The notes under the pieces were generated by a model that did not search any database, was not told where the DNA came from, and saw only the letters and a list, made by a program, of their open reading frames with translations. Positions 46,169-54,600 of a DNA stretch of 64,000 nucleotides are shown here, one piece after another. Positions within the stretch are counted from its first letter, which is position 1. The number at the start of each line of letters is the position of its first letter. The translations under genes were made by a program, and so were the position numbers. Source of the DNA: Pseudomonas oryzihabitans (GTDB lineage: Bacteria > Pseudomonadota > Gammaproteobacteria > Pseudomonadales > Pseudomonadaceae); the NCBI RefSeq assembly GCF_007665395.1, contig NZ_VDND01000003.1, positions 1 through 64,000 on the forward strand. Direction: 5' to 3'.

Positions 46169-46403
46169 GATCGGGTCTGTATGCGTGAGCTGAAAAGATG
46201 AAGGCCGTGGTGACCAGGCCGGATTATTGTGGGGCAGTACCCTAGCAAGCTGCCGCGATCTATCCGCCAACCCGTAGCGCTCTCTGTGCGAGACGGTGAA
46301 ACAGTTCAAGCTTTGGCGGGGGAAAGCGACGGCCAGTGTCATCTTGCCGCCATACGGCTGCCAGCGAAAGGCAGCGGGCGAGGTCGGGACAGGCCGTGGC
46401 GGC

Positions 46404-46616
46404 TCAGAGCCGATTGAGCAGGTCCAGGCCAAGGGCGGCCAGTACCCCCAGCCCGGCGCTGCCGAAAGCCAGCGCCTTGCCCCACCAGCGTTTCCAGGCC
46501 AGGGCACCGGCCACCATGCCTACGCCGCAAAGCAGCAGGCCGCACTTGAGATAGAAGTCCGACCAGGCGAGCAGCTGGTCGATGAAGGCGAAGAGTTCGT
46601 GGAATTCCGGCGGCAT
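46404..46616 (-). CDS. Small inner-membrane protein (70 aa)
   Basis: 70 residues with two hydrophobic segments (about 24-42 and 48-66) and an aromatic N-terminus (MPPEFHELFAFIDQLL). ATG 46616 has a strong AGGAGG ribosome site. It lies 22 bases downstream of the CDP-diacylglycerol diphosphatase gene on the same strand, so likely cotranscribed. Function unknown. Confidence 0.7.
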   Translation of the reverse strand: MPPEFHELFAFIDQLLAWSDFYLKCGLLLCGVGMVAGALAWKRWWGKALAFGSAGLGVLAALGLDLLNRL

Positions 46617-46638
46617 GGGGCCTCCTGGCGGGCTGGCG

Positions 46639-47475
46639 CTATTGAGTCGCCGGGGCCGCGGTCGTTCCCTGGCAGTCCGCCGCCAGCAGCCGTTCCGCCG
46701 AGCCCTGGTCGCCGGGCTGGCTGCCGGCGCGCCCGGCCAGCAGCAGGAAGTGGCGACTGGCATCCCGGCTCGGCAGGGCCACCAGGGCCAGCGACAGGCG
46801 CGGATCCGGCACGGGGTAGGGCGGGTCCGCGGCCAGGGCGGGAAAGAAGTCCGCGGCCAGCAGCTGGGTTTCGCTCAGGCGCCGCGCCTGATAGCGACTG
46901 CCGGCCAGGGCCACCGGTAGCGCCCGCCACTGGTCGTCCAGCTCGGGGGCCAGTTGCCAGAGCTGCTGGCGCAGCGCGGGCTTCAGGCAGGCGAGGTGCA
47001 CATGCAGCTGATCCTGGCTGCGGCCGCTGGGCGCATTCAGCGCCAGGCCGACGAACTCATCGGCCACCGGCGCCGGACCCCAGGCGCTCAGGTACCAGCG
47101 CTGGCGCCAGGCCAGCCCGAACCAGTTGGGTTGGCCGGACTGCCACAGGGCCGGACTCTCCAGGCCACGTAGGGGCCTCAGCGGGACCAGGATGAAATGC
47201 TGGCGTTCGCCCGGCGCGCGCAGTACGGCGAAGCCAGGCGTGGTGACGACCTGGCGACAGGGCGCGGGCTGCCCGGTGAGCTGGGCATTGGGCACGCAGA
47301 TCCCCGCCGTGACCTGGCGCAGCAGCTCGCGGCTGGAGCAGCCTGCCAGCGTCATGCCCAGTACCAGCAGCGACAGCGTTCGCCGCCACGACCCGCGGGC
47401 GCTGGACGGCAGCGAACATCTGGGCGAGCGGCCTTTCCAATGGCTATCAGCGGAGCGCAGGGGAGAGTCAGCCAT
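46639..47475 (-). CDS. cdh: CDP-diacylglycerol diphosphatase (Cdh-like)
   Basis: About 278 residues. A hydrophobic segment LSLLVLGMTLAGCSS at about 36-50 looks like a lipoprotein signal, unusually far from the start. DQLHVHLACL holds the HxH motif of Cdh, and SRDASRHFLLLAG matches the family C-terminus. The family splits CDP-diacylglycerol to CMP and phosphatidate. The start is uncertain: ATG 47475 lies in a CCATGG palindrome shared with the start of the divergent zinc-finger gene, but no good internal start precedes the signal. Confidence 0.8.
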   Translation of the reverse strand: MADSPLRSADSHWKGRSPRCSLPSSARGSWRRTLSLLVLGMTLAGCSSRELLRQVTAGICVPNAQLTGQPAPCRQVVTTPGFAVLRAPGERQHFILVPLRPLRGLESPALWQSGQPNWFGLAWRQRWYLSAWGPAPVADEFVGLALNAPSGRSQDQLHVHLACLKPALRQQLWQLAPELDDQWRALPVALAGSRYQARRLSETQLLAADFFPALAADPPYPVPDPRLSLALVALPSRDASRHFLLLAGRAGSQPGDQGSAERLLAADCQGTTAAPATQ

Positions 47476-47740
47476 GGCCAATGGGTGGGCCGGAGACGGC
47501 GCGGTTCAGGATCAGATCGACAGCACGGTGGACGATGCGGTGCAGCGTGCCCGCAGCCGTCTGCATCGAGGCGCGAGCCTCACCCACTGCGAGGAGTGCG
47601 GCGACGCCATCCCCGAGGCGCGCCGCCAGGCGGTGCCGGGCGTGCGCCTGTGCATCCGCTGCCAGTCCGAGCAGGACGCCGAGGACCAGCGCGCCGGCGG
47701 CTACAACCGCCGGGGCAGTAAGGACAGTCAGTTGCGTTAG
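47474..47740 (+). CDS. DksA/TraR C4-type zinc finger protein, YbiI-like
   Basis: 88 residues. Four cysteines in CEECGDAIPEAR..GVRLCIRCQSEQD form the C4 zinc finger of the TraR/DksA family; a helix (VQDQIDSTVDDAVQRARSRL) precedes it. It lacks the long coiled coil of DksA and matches small YbiI-type proteins. ATG 47474 has GGGGAGAG about 8 bases upstream and overlaps the divergent Cdh start. Confidence 0.88.
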   Translation: MANGWAGDGAVQDQIDSTVDDAVQRARSRLHRGASLTHCEECGDAIPEARRQAVPGVRLCIRCQSEQDAEDQRAGGYNRRGSKDSQLR

Positions 47741-47823
47741 CGGCAGACCAGCCTTCGACTGGATGAAGACCAGGCTATTTTCCTGCCATTGTCCGCGCAA
47801 CTGAAGTCGGTCATCGGCAACTA

Positions 47824-48528
47824 TCAAGGCGCCGCCGGTATGCGCAGGCCGCGCTGCACCGCGGGGCGGGCAAGGAAGGCGTCCAGTACGCGGCGGACCT
47901 CGGTGAAGTCCTGGAAGCCGACCAACTTGTCCGCCTGGTAGACCTCCAGCAGGGCACGGATCCAGGGGAAGGTGGCGATGTCGGCGATGCCGTAGTCGTC
48001 GCCGAGGATCCAGGCCCGTCCCTCGAGCTGGCCATCCAGCACGCCCAGCAGGCGTCGGGCTTCGGCCACGTAGCGGTCGCGTGGCCGCTTGTCCTCAATG
48101 TCCTTGCCGGCGAACTTGGTGAAGAAGCCGAGCTGGCCGAACATGGGACCGATGCCGCCCATCTGGAACATCAGCCACTGGATGGCCTGGTAGCGCAGGG
48201 CCGGATCTTGCGGCAGGAAGCGCCCGGTCTTCTCCGCGAGATAGAGGAGGATGGCCCCGGACTCGAACAACCCCAGGGGTTCCCCACCAGGACCCTGGGG
48301 ATCGAGGATGGCGGGAATCTTGTTGTTGGGGCTGAGCGACAGGAATTCCGCGGTGTGCTGGTCGTCCTGGCCGAAATCGATGCGATGCACCTCGTAGGGC
48401 AGGCCGAGCTCTTCCAAGAGGATGGCGACCTTGACGCCATTGGGCGTGGGCAGCGAATAGAGCTGCAGGCGCTCGGGGTGCTGGGCGGGCCAGCGGCGGG
48501 TGATGGGGAAGCGCGACAGATCGGCCAT
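47824..48528 (-). CDS. Glutathione S-transferase / disulfide-bond oxidoreductase, YfcG/YghU-like
   Basis: 234 residues. LYSLPTPNGVKVAILLEELGLPYEVHRIDFG has the TPNG motif of the YghU/YfcG nu-class, then SPNNKIPAI and ESGAILLYLAEKTG. C-terminal domain with YGIADIATFPWI. This class shows glutathione-dependent disulfide reductase activity. ATG 48528 with AAGGAG upstream. Convergent with the zinc-finger gene. Confidence 0.9.
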   Translation of the reverse strand: MADLSRFPITRRWPAQHPERLQLYSLPTPNGVKVAILLEELGLPYEVHRIDFGQDDQHTAEFLSLSPNNKIPAILDPQGPGGEPLGLFESGAILLYLAEKTGRFLPQDPALRYQAIQWLMFQMGGIGPMFGQLGFFTKFAGKDIEDKRPRDRYVAEARRLLGVLDGQLEGRAWILGDDYGIADIATFPWIRALLEVYQADKLVGFQDFTEVRRVLDAFLARPAVQRGLRIPAAP

Positions 48529-48669
48529 GGCAGGCTCCTTGGGAAGGGCGGTGCAGGATGAGACCCCTGGGCGCGAGGCGGGTTGCCCGGTGCCGAGCGA
48601 AGCGGAACTTAGCGCGATGCCGAACTCTCCATCTCTCTAACGTCCGCCTTTCAGCACCGAGGTTTCCCA

Positions 48670-49419
48670 ATGCTCCCCCACAGCCAGCAGGGCAGCGGTT
48701 CGCCCACCTTCGTGCTCATGCACTTTCTCGGTGGCTCCCACCGCACCTGGTTTCCCACCGTGCCCTACCTGGACGGCGAGCATCACTGCGTGGCACTGAA
48801 TACGCCGGGCTTTGGCGATGCGGCCGAGGTGGAGGGCTACAGCGTGGCGGAGATGGCCGATCGGGTGGATGCCAGCATCCGCGCCCTGGGCCTGGCGCGC
48901 TGCATCCTGGTCGGCCATTCGATGACCGGCAAGGTCGCCGTGGTCCTGGCGGCGCGGCGACCGGAGTATCTTGCCGGGCTGATCCTGGTCGCCCCTTCGC
49001 CGCCCGGGCCGCAACCCATGAGCGAAGCGGATCGTGACGCCCAGCGCGCCTACGGCAAGACCCGCGCGGAAGCCGAGGCCTTCGTCGACGACTCCAGTGC
49101 CCACCGCCTGCCTGAGGCCATCCGCGAGGTGGTCATCGCCGATGCCCAGCGCCTGAATCTGGCCGCCTGGCGCGCCTGGGTCGATCATGGCAGCCGCGAG
49201 GACTGGAGCGAACGTATCCCCACGCTCGACTATCCGGTGCTGCTGATCTGCGGCGCGGATGACGAACAGGTACCGGGGCCGGAGGAGCAACGCCGGACCA
49301 CCCTGGCGGCCTTCCCCAACAGCCGCCTGGAGGTGATCCCGGGCGCCGGCCACCTGATGCCGCTGCAGACGCCCCAGGCCCTGGCGCGGCTGATGCTCGA
49401 CTTCGCCAAGGACCTCTGA
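48670..49419 (+). CDS. Alpha/beta hydrolase
   Basis: 249 residues. Nucleophile elbow GHSMTGK (Ser about 80), acid in LLICGADDEQV, and catalytic His in GAGHLMP; HFLGGSHRTW is the oxyanion loop. Substrate unknown. GAGG ribosome site before ATG 48670. The next gene follows after 3 bases, forming a probable two-gene operon. Confidence 0.9.
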   Translation: MLPHSQQGSGSPTFVLMHFLGGSHRTWFPTVPYLDGEHHCVALNTPGFGDAAEVEGYSVAEMADRVDASIRALGLARCILVGHSMTGKVAVVLAARRPEYLAGLILVAPSPPGPQPMSEADRDAQRAYGKTRAEAEAFVDDSSAHRLPEAIREVVIADAQRLNLAAWRAWVDHGSREDWSERIPTLDYPVLLICGADDEQVPGPEEQRRTTLAAFPNSRLEVIPGAGHLMPLQTPQALARLMLDFAKDL

Positions 49420-49422
49420 CCG

Positions 49423-50469
49423 GTGGATTCGCTGACCCAGGCCGTCCTTGGCGCCACCGTCCAGACCGCCTTGCTCGGTCGCTGGCAGGGGCGACGGGCG
49501 CTGCTGTATGGCGCCGCCCTGGGCACCCTGCCGGACCTCGATGTGTTCATCGACTACGGCCATGCGGTCAACGAGATGACCTACCACCGTGGCTTCAGCC
49601 ATTCCCTGTTCGTGCTGACCGGATTGGCCCTGCTGCTCACCTGGCTCTGCGGCCGCTGGCGCGACCCGGGCTACGGTCGAGGGCGCCTGTTCCTCACCCT
49701 CTGGCTGGTGCTCGTCACCCACCCGTTGCTGGATGCCTTCACCACCTACGGTACCCAGCTGTTCTGGCCGCTGCCGACCACCCCGGTGGCCTGGTCCAGC
49801 ATCTTCATCATCGATCCGCTCTATACCCTGCCGCTGCTGCTGGCGGTGCTGGCCGGGCTGCTGGCAGGTCCGCGCGGGCGCTCGCCGCGCCTGGCCGTGG
49901 CGGCCTTGCTGATTTCCACGACCTACCTGGGCTGGACGCTGCTGGCCAAATACAGCGCCGAACGCCAGGTACGCACGGCACTGGCGGCCCAGGGGCAGCA
50001 GGACGCCCGGCTGTTCAGCGCGCCGCTGCCCTTCACCAGCCTGCTGTGGCGGGTCATGGTGGACGACGGGCCGGAGCGTTACCGGGAAGCCTGGGTAGGG
50101 CTGTTCGACGGGCGTCCCCCTGAGCTGGTGAGCCTGCCTCGCGGTGGCGAGCTGGCGCCCATCCTCGCCGCGTCGCCGGCCGAACAGCGCCTGCGCTGGT
50201 TCACCGACGACTGGCTACGCTACGACCGCCTGGGCGACGATCTGGTGGTGACCGACCTGCGGCTGGGTGCCACCGGCTACCACACCTTCCGGTTCGTCCT
50301 GGCTCAGCGCGACGCCACGGACTGGCGACTGGTCGCCGAGCCCTCGCTATGGCCGCGCGAACGCGGCGGGCGGGAGCAGCTGGCGGTGGTCTGGCGCAGG
50401 CTCTGGCACCCCGAGCTGCCGGCCCCCGTGGCCGACTGGGCGGCGCGGCTGTCGCGCCTGCCGGACTGA
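49423..50469 (+). CDS. Membrane-bound metal-dependent hydrolase, YdjM-like
   Basis: 348 residues. N-terminal MDSLTQAVLGA, LGTLPDLDVFIDYG, YHRGFSHSLF and THPLLDAFTTYGTQ provide the conserved Asp/His metal site of the YdjM/DUF457 family; four or five membrane helices lie in the first 170 residues and a soluble domain follows. GTG start at 49423. Downstream of the hydrolase gene. Its last 166 bases overlap the antisense DUF1127 frame. Confidence 0.88.
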   Translation: MDSLTQAVLGATVQTALLGRWQGRRALLYGAALGTLPDLDVFIDYGHAVNEMTYHRGFSHSLFVLTGLALLLTWLCGRWRDPGYGRGRLFLTLWLVLVTHPLLDAFTTYGTQLFWPLPTTPVAWSSIFIIDPLYTLPLLLAVLAGLLAGPRGRSPRLAVAALLISTTYLGWTLLAKYSAERQVRTALAAQGQQDARLFSAPLPFTSLLWRVMVDDGPERYREAWVGLFDGRPPELVSLPRGGELAPILAASPAEQRLRWFTDDWLRYDRLGDDLVVTDLRLGATGYHTFRFVLAQRDATDWRLVAEPSLWPRERGGREQLAVVWRRLWHPELPAPVADWAARLSRLPD

Positions 50470-50663
50470 CGCCAGGCCTCGATCAGTACGCGCCACCAGG
50501 GCCGTTGGGCCTCGTGCAGGGCCGCCACTCTATCCACGCCGATGTCGGCCAGATCCTTGTCGGTGAGGTCCAGCAGGGCGCGGCGAGTGTTCAGGTGGCG
50601 CCGGAACAACAGCCAGCAGCCGGCGGTGTGGGTTTGGTCATGAAGGCTTGGGGGTCTGGGCAT
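50304..50663 (-). CDS. DUF1127-domain protein with long C-terminal extension
   Basis: 119 residues as read. RRHLNTRRALLDLTDKDLADIGVDRVAALHEAQRPWW is a DUF1127 domain, a small arginine-rich module linked in other bacteria to RNA binding and phosphate or carbon metabolism. Family members normally end soon after this; here the frame runs about 55 residues further, antisense to the YdjM-like gene. An AGGAGAG ribosome site supports ATG 50663. The true end may be as read or reflect a lost stop. Confidence 0.7.
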   Translation of the reverse strand: MPRPPSLHDQTHTAGCWLLFRRHLNTRRALLDLTDKDLADIGVDRVAALHEAQRPWWRVLIEAWRQSGRRDSRAAQSATGAGSSGCQSLRQTTASCSRPPRSRGHSEGSATSRQSVASR

Positions 50664-50737
50664 GGCGTCTCTCCTGTCTGTCTCCATGCTCCGCCGTAGA
50701 GCTCTCGGCGGGCAGGTCCAGGCGTGGCGGTTGTCCG

Positions 50738-50795
50738 CCATACAGCCGCCATACAGCGCACGGCTGTATGGTGTTACGCGTGGCCATCTGTATGG
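50738..50795. promoter_or_regulatory. Four-site operator for the MocR-type regulator
   Basis: CCATACAG occurs at 50738-50745 and 50749-50756, 11 bases apart (one helical turn); the reverse CTGTATGG occurs at 50764-50771 and 50788-50795. Repeated direct and inverted 8-mers in the region between the DUF1127 gene and the MocR gene are what MocR/GabR regulators bind. Confidence 0.65.
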
Positions 50796-50818
50796 CGCGG
50801 CCGCGCGGGCTTCGCCGT

Positions 50819-50824
50819 TATAGT
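50819..50824 (+). promoter_or_regulatory. -10 element of the MocR gene
   Basis: TATAGT at 50819-50824 is a good -10 hexamer, with its first T only 12 bases before the ATG at 50831. Transcription would start at or next to the ATG, giving a leaderless message. The -35 position overlaps the last operator copy and is far from consensus, which suits a regulated promoter. Confidence 0.45.
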
Positions 50825-50830
50825 CCGGGC

Positions 50831-52276
50831 ATGAACCGCTACCAGTTGTTGGCCGATGCGCTCGGCCGCCGTATCGAACAGGGCCTCTATCGACCGGGCG
50901 AACGCCTGCCGTCGGTACGCGCCCTGGCCCAGGAGCACGGGGTGAGCCTGGCCACGGTGCAGCAGGCCTATCGCCTGCTGGAGGATCGTGGCCTGGTGGA
51001 GCCGCGACCCAAGTCCGGCTATTTCGTCCGGCTGGAACGGCGGGTGATCGAGTTGCCGCGGGTGACCCGGCCGGCGCGCTGGCCGGTGGAGGTGTCCGGC
51101 TGGGAGCCGGTACGCGAACTGATGACCTCCACCCCCGATTCGGTGCGGGTGCAGCTCGGCCGCGGCCTGCCGGATACCGAGGCGCCGACCCTGGCGCCCT
51201 TGCTCGCCGGCCTGGCGCGCATCGCCCGGCGGCCGGGCAATGCCGGACTGTCCTACGACAGCATCCAGGGCGTGGCCGCGCTGCGCGAACAGGTGGCGCG
51301 GTTGCAACTGGATGCCGGTTGCGTGCTCACCGCCGACGACATCGTCATCACCAGTGGCGCCCACGAGGCGCTGGCCACGGCGCTGCGCGCCACCTGCCAG
51401 GAGGGCGATATCGTCGCGGTGGATTCGCCGACCTTCCACGGGGTGATGCAGACCCTCAAGGGCCAGGGCCTCAAGGCGCTGGAGATCCCCACCGATCCGC
51501 GCACCGGCATCAGCCTGCCGGCGCTGGAGCTGGCCCTGGAGCAGTGGCCGGTGCGCGCCATCCAGCTCACCCCCAGCTGCAACAACCCGTTGGGCTACTG
51601 CATGCCGGAGGCGAACAAGCGCCAACTGCTGGCCCTGGCGCGCAAGCACGACCTGGCGGTGATCGAGGACGATGTCTATGGCGACCTGCTCTACAGCTAT
51701 CCGCGGGGACGGGCACTCAGGGCCTTCGACGAAGACGACCGGGTGATCCTTTGCAGCTCCTTCTCCAAGACCCTGGCGCCGGGGCTGCGGGTCGGCTGGG
51801 TGGCGCCCGGGCGCTATGCCGAGCGCATCCTCCATCTCAAGTACATCGGCACCGGCTGCACGGCGCCCCAGCCGCAGCTGGCCATCGCCGAGTTCATCGC
51901 CGCCGGCCACTACACCGTCCACGTGCGGCGGATGCGCGCCCAGTACCAGCGCAATCGCGACCTGATGAGCGCCTGGGTACAACGCTACTTTCCCGCCGGT
52001 ACCCGGATCAGCCAGCCCCAGGGCAGCTTCCTGCTCTGGGTGGAGCTGCCCGAGGCCTGCGACAGCCACGGCGTCAACCGCGAGCTGCTGGCTCAGAGCG
52101 TGCAGATCGCCTGCGGCAGTATCTTTTCCGCGTCCGGCAAGTACCGCAACTGCCTGCGGCTGAACTATGCCCAGGCCCAGCGGCCCGGCATGGAAGAGGG
52201 GGTGCGCCGGGTGGGCGAGACGGCGTGCCGGCTGTTGGGCGAGGTCCTGACGGTTCCGGCGCCGGCACTGGTCTAG
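50831..52276 (+). CDS. MocR-type GntR/aminotransferase regulator
   Basis: 481 residues. N-terminal GntR winged helix (YQLLADALGRRIEQGLYRPGERLPSVRALAQEHGVS..TVQQAYRLLEDRGLVEPRPKSGYFV, about 4-70), a linker, then a fold-type I aminotransferase domain with SSFSKTLAPGLRVGW (PLP-binding Lys) and CNNPLGY. MocR proteins use PLP or amino-donor adducts as signals. No Shine-Dalgarno is visible before ATG 50831, consistent with leaderless translation. The target may be its own promoter and the divergent DUF1127 gene. Confidence 0.92.
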   Translation: MNRYQLLADALGRRIEQGLYRPGERLPSVRALAQEHGVSLATVQQAYRLLEDRGLVEPRPKSGYFVRLERRVIELPRVTRPARWPVEVSGWEPVRELMTSTPDSVRVQLGRGLPDTEAPTLAPLLAGLARIARRPGNAGLSYDSIQGVAALREQVARLQLDAGCVLTADDIVITSGAHEALATALRATCQEGDIVAVDSPTFHGVMQTLKGQGLKALEIPTDPRTGISLPALELALEQWPVRAIQLTPSCNNPLGYCMPEANKRQLLALARKHDLAVIEDDVYGDLLYSYPRGRALRAFDEDDRVILCSSFSKTLAPGLRVGWVAPGRYAERILHLKYIGTGCTAPQPQLAIAEFIAAGHYTVHVRRMRAQYQRNRDLMSAWVQRYFPAGTRISQPQGSFLLWVELPEACDSHGVNRELLAQSVQIACGSIFSASGKYRNCLRLNYAQAQRPGMEEGVRRVGETACRLLGEVLTVPAPALV

Positions 52277-53988
52277 CCGGGCTCGGCGACCTCGCTGCAA
52301 TTGCGCCCGCGGTGCTTGGCGCGGTAGAGCGCGGCGTCGGCCTCGGCCAGCAGGCGCCCCTGGGTGCCGGGCTCCTGGCGTGCCGTCACGGACACACCGA
52401 AGCTGGCGGTCACCGGCAGAGCCTCCGTCGGACCCGCGTCGAAGGGCGTCTCGGCGATCCCCTGGCGCAGCCGTTCGGCCAGCGCCAGGGCTTCGGCGGG
52501 ATGCTTGACGTCGGCCAGGACGGCGAATTCCTCTCCGCCGATGCGGGCCAGGCGGTCGCCCTGGCGCAGCAGGGAGCCGCAGCGTTGCGCCAGTTGCTGC
52601 AGCAGCAGGTCGCCGGTGGCATGGCCGTAAGTGTCGTTGATGCGCTTGAAATGATCGATGTCGAAGGCGATGGCCGCCAGGTAGTGCGGGGTCTCGGCCA
52701 TGCCCTGGGCCAGCTGACGCTCGAAGGCGCGGCGGTTGGCCAGCCCGGTGAGATAGTCGGTCTCCGCCCGGGTCGCCAGCTCGGCGATGAGCGCATCGCG
52801 TTCCTGGCGCAACTGGTCGGCCTGTTGCAGCTCCTGCTCCAGCTGTTCGAAGGCGGCGAACAGGTTGCGGGGATCGTCCGCGGCCACCGCGCCGGCCGGG
52901 CGATGAAGACGGCTGAGGCTGAGCAGGCGCTGGGTGTTGGCCAGCAGCGGGGTGAGCAGGCGCCGCTTGAGCAGCAGCAATCCGGTACCCAGCGCCAGCA
53001 GGATGCCCAGCGCGGCGGCGAGGGTCAGCAGCAGGCGCAGCCGCGCTTCGCCGGCCAGGCGCTCGACCTCGCCGCCGGATAGCCGCAGCGCGGTGTCGCG
53101 CAGGTCGAGGATGCTGGCCATGGTCGGCACGTAGCCGCTGGCGAAGGCGGCGGCGCTGGGCGCGGTGCCGGCGGCCAGCGCCGCGAGCGTCTGGCGATAG
53201 CCTGCGAGACCGGCGCCCAGGTAGCTTTCCTGCACCTGCAGGAAGCGGCTGCGCTCGGGGCTGCCGGGGTCCAGGTCGAGGTTGCCGCGCAGCAGGTCCA
53301 CCAGTTGGCCGATTCGCCCCTGGGTCTGCTCGAGCTGGATCTGCTCGGCGGCGCTGGGCGGTCGTCCGGCCTGCAGCGCGGGTGTCAGCAGCGAACCCAG
53401 GCGTCCCGCGGTGTCCCGCAGTCGCGCGGCCAGCTTGGCATTCACCAGGCAGATGGCGATCGCCGGGGTGCGCCTGACCAGATCATGCAGGGTCAGGTCG
53501 GCGGCGACGACGTTGTCGTCGAAGGCGCGGAACATGCCGTCGACGGCAGCGGCGACGGCCGTCTCATCCGCTTTCCCCGCGGCCTGCAGCACCAGGTCCA
53601 CCTGGCTCCGGGCCCGCTGCAGGCTGCGCAAGCCGCTTGCGGTCTGGCCGAGGGTCACGCTGCACTGCGGGCAGTCCTGCAGCAAGGCCTGCAGACGGGA
53701 AAAGCGCTCGTCGCTCAGGGCGCGTGCCTGGCTCAGCTTCTGGGGATCGCCCCCGCGTCCGCCGAGCATCGCGTTGGTCGGCCCTCGTTCGCCGGAGACG
53801 GCTTCCATCAGGCGCAGCGCCTCCTGGTACACCGGCAACTGGTCGCGGGTCAGGGCCAGGTTCGCCGCGCTTTCATAGGCGTGATGGACGATCAGAACCA
53901 TGCCACAGCCCGTGGCGAGCGAGGTCAGCACCAGCAGGACATTGGTCAGCCGGGTGAGGTGAGCGGTCAATTGGAAACGGCCAGACAT
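52273..53988 (-). CDS. Membrane diguanylate cyclase
   Basis: 571 residues. Membrane helices at about 12-34 and 308-332 enclose a periplasmic sensor domain (about 35-305). The C-terminal GGDEF domain (about 400-565) has an active GGEEF motif and an RQGD inhibitory I-site five residues before it, so it should make c-di-GMP with product feedback. Sensor input unknown. The 3' end overlaps the MocR gene stop by four bases. Confidence 0.92.
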   Translation of the reverse strand: MSGRFQLTAHLTRLTNVLLVLTSLATGCGMVLIVHHAYESAANLALTRDQLPVYQEALRLMEAVSGERGPTNAMLGGRGGDPQKLSQARALSDERFSRLQALLQDCPQCSVTLGQTASGLRSLQRARSQVDLVLQAAGKADETAVAAAVDGMFRAFDDNVVAADLTLHDLVRRTPAIAICLVNAKLAARLRDTAGRLGSLLTPALQAGRPPSAAEQIQLEQTQGRIGQLVDLLRGNLDLDPGSPERSRFLQVQESYLGAGLAGYRQTLAALAAGTAPSAAAFASGYVPTMASILDLRDTALRLSGGEVERLAGEARLRLLLTLAAALGILLALGTGLLLLKRRLLTPLLANTQRLLSLSRLHRPAGAVAADDPRNLFAAFEQLEQELQQADQLRQERDALIAELATRAETDYLTGLANRRAFERQLAQGMAETPHYLAAIAFDIDHFKRINDTYGHATGDLLLQQLAQRCGSLLRQGDRLARIGGEEFAVLADVKHPAEALALAERLRQGIAETPFDAGPTEALPVTASFGVSVTARQEPGTQGRLLAEADAALYRAKHRGRNCSEVAEPG

Positions 53989-54600
53989 TGATCGGCACCG
54001 GATGAAACGTGCCCACAGGGCAGCGAAGGGAATGGCCGGGACAGGCGCAGCCTGGGCGAAATTCTAACGGCAGGGATGGCGGGTGAACCACGGAAAATCG
54101 GCGGAACGGAAGGCCCGAGGGGCGAACGGTCGTAGCCTGGACGAGGCGCTGGACGGATAGGTCTGGGGCGCTGGCGCAGCCACCACGAAGTCGAGGGTAT
54201 CCGCCCGGACAAGAAGAGTGGCTCTTTGCCGGTATAACGTCGGCAAACGTGAGGCTAAAAATGGCATTCAGGCGGCGAAATAGGCCGTTCGGGCGAAAAG
54301 CGATTTGCCAGTATTGCTCCACCGACCAAGCGGCACTAAGACTTTGGATATAGGGAAATTTGACGACGTTAAATTGACCTGGCTGGCGTCCTGGCGTTTA
54401 CGGGACGCCTTCGTCGAGCAGTGGACGTTGTTCGTAGTATCCACAGGCATTTGCCCGCCAGCCCTCCCAGGCAAGAACGCTGGTCGGTGTCACCGGAAGG
54501 ACATCGAGTCGAGCCGAGGACCTAGTCCTCCTGAACGGGAATCCTCATCCCTTGGGATGAATCGATTCCGCTTGGTTTTCCCGTTGCCATCGGTGATCTC
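53989..54600. other. 612-base divergent region between cyclase and cellulase genes
   Basis: No credible gene. Part of it (about 54230-54380) is less GC-rich than the surroundings. A stem GGCGTCC (54385-54391) / GGACGCC (54403-54409) is present without a T-tract. I searched by eye for a c-di-GMP riboswitch and did not see its conserved core. Confidence 0.5.

Noticed and set aside
53989..54600. c-di-GMP riboswitch upstream of the cellulase
   Set aside because: The conserved core sequences of the class I aptamer are not visible; only a simple stem was found.
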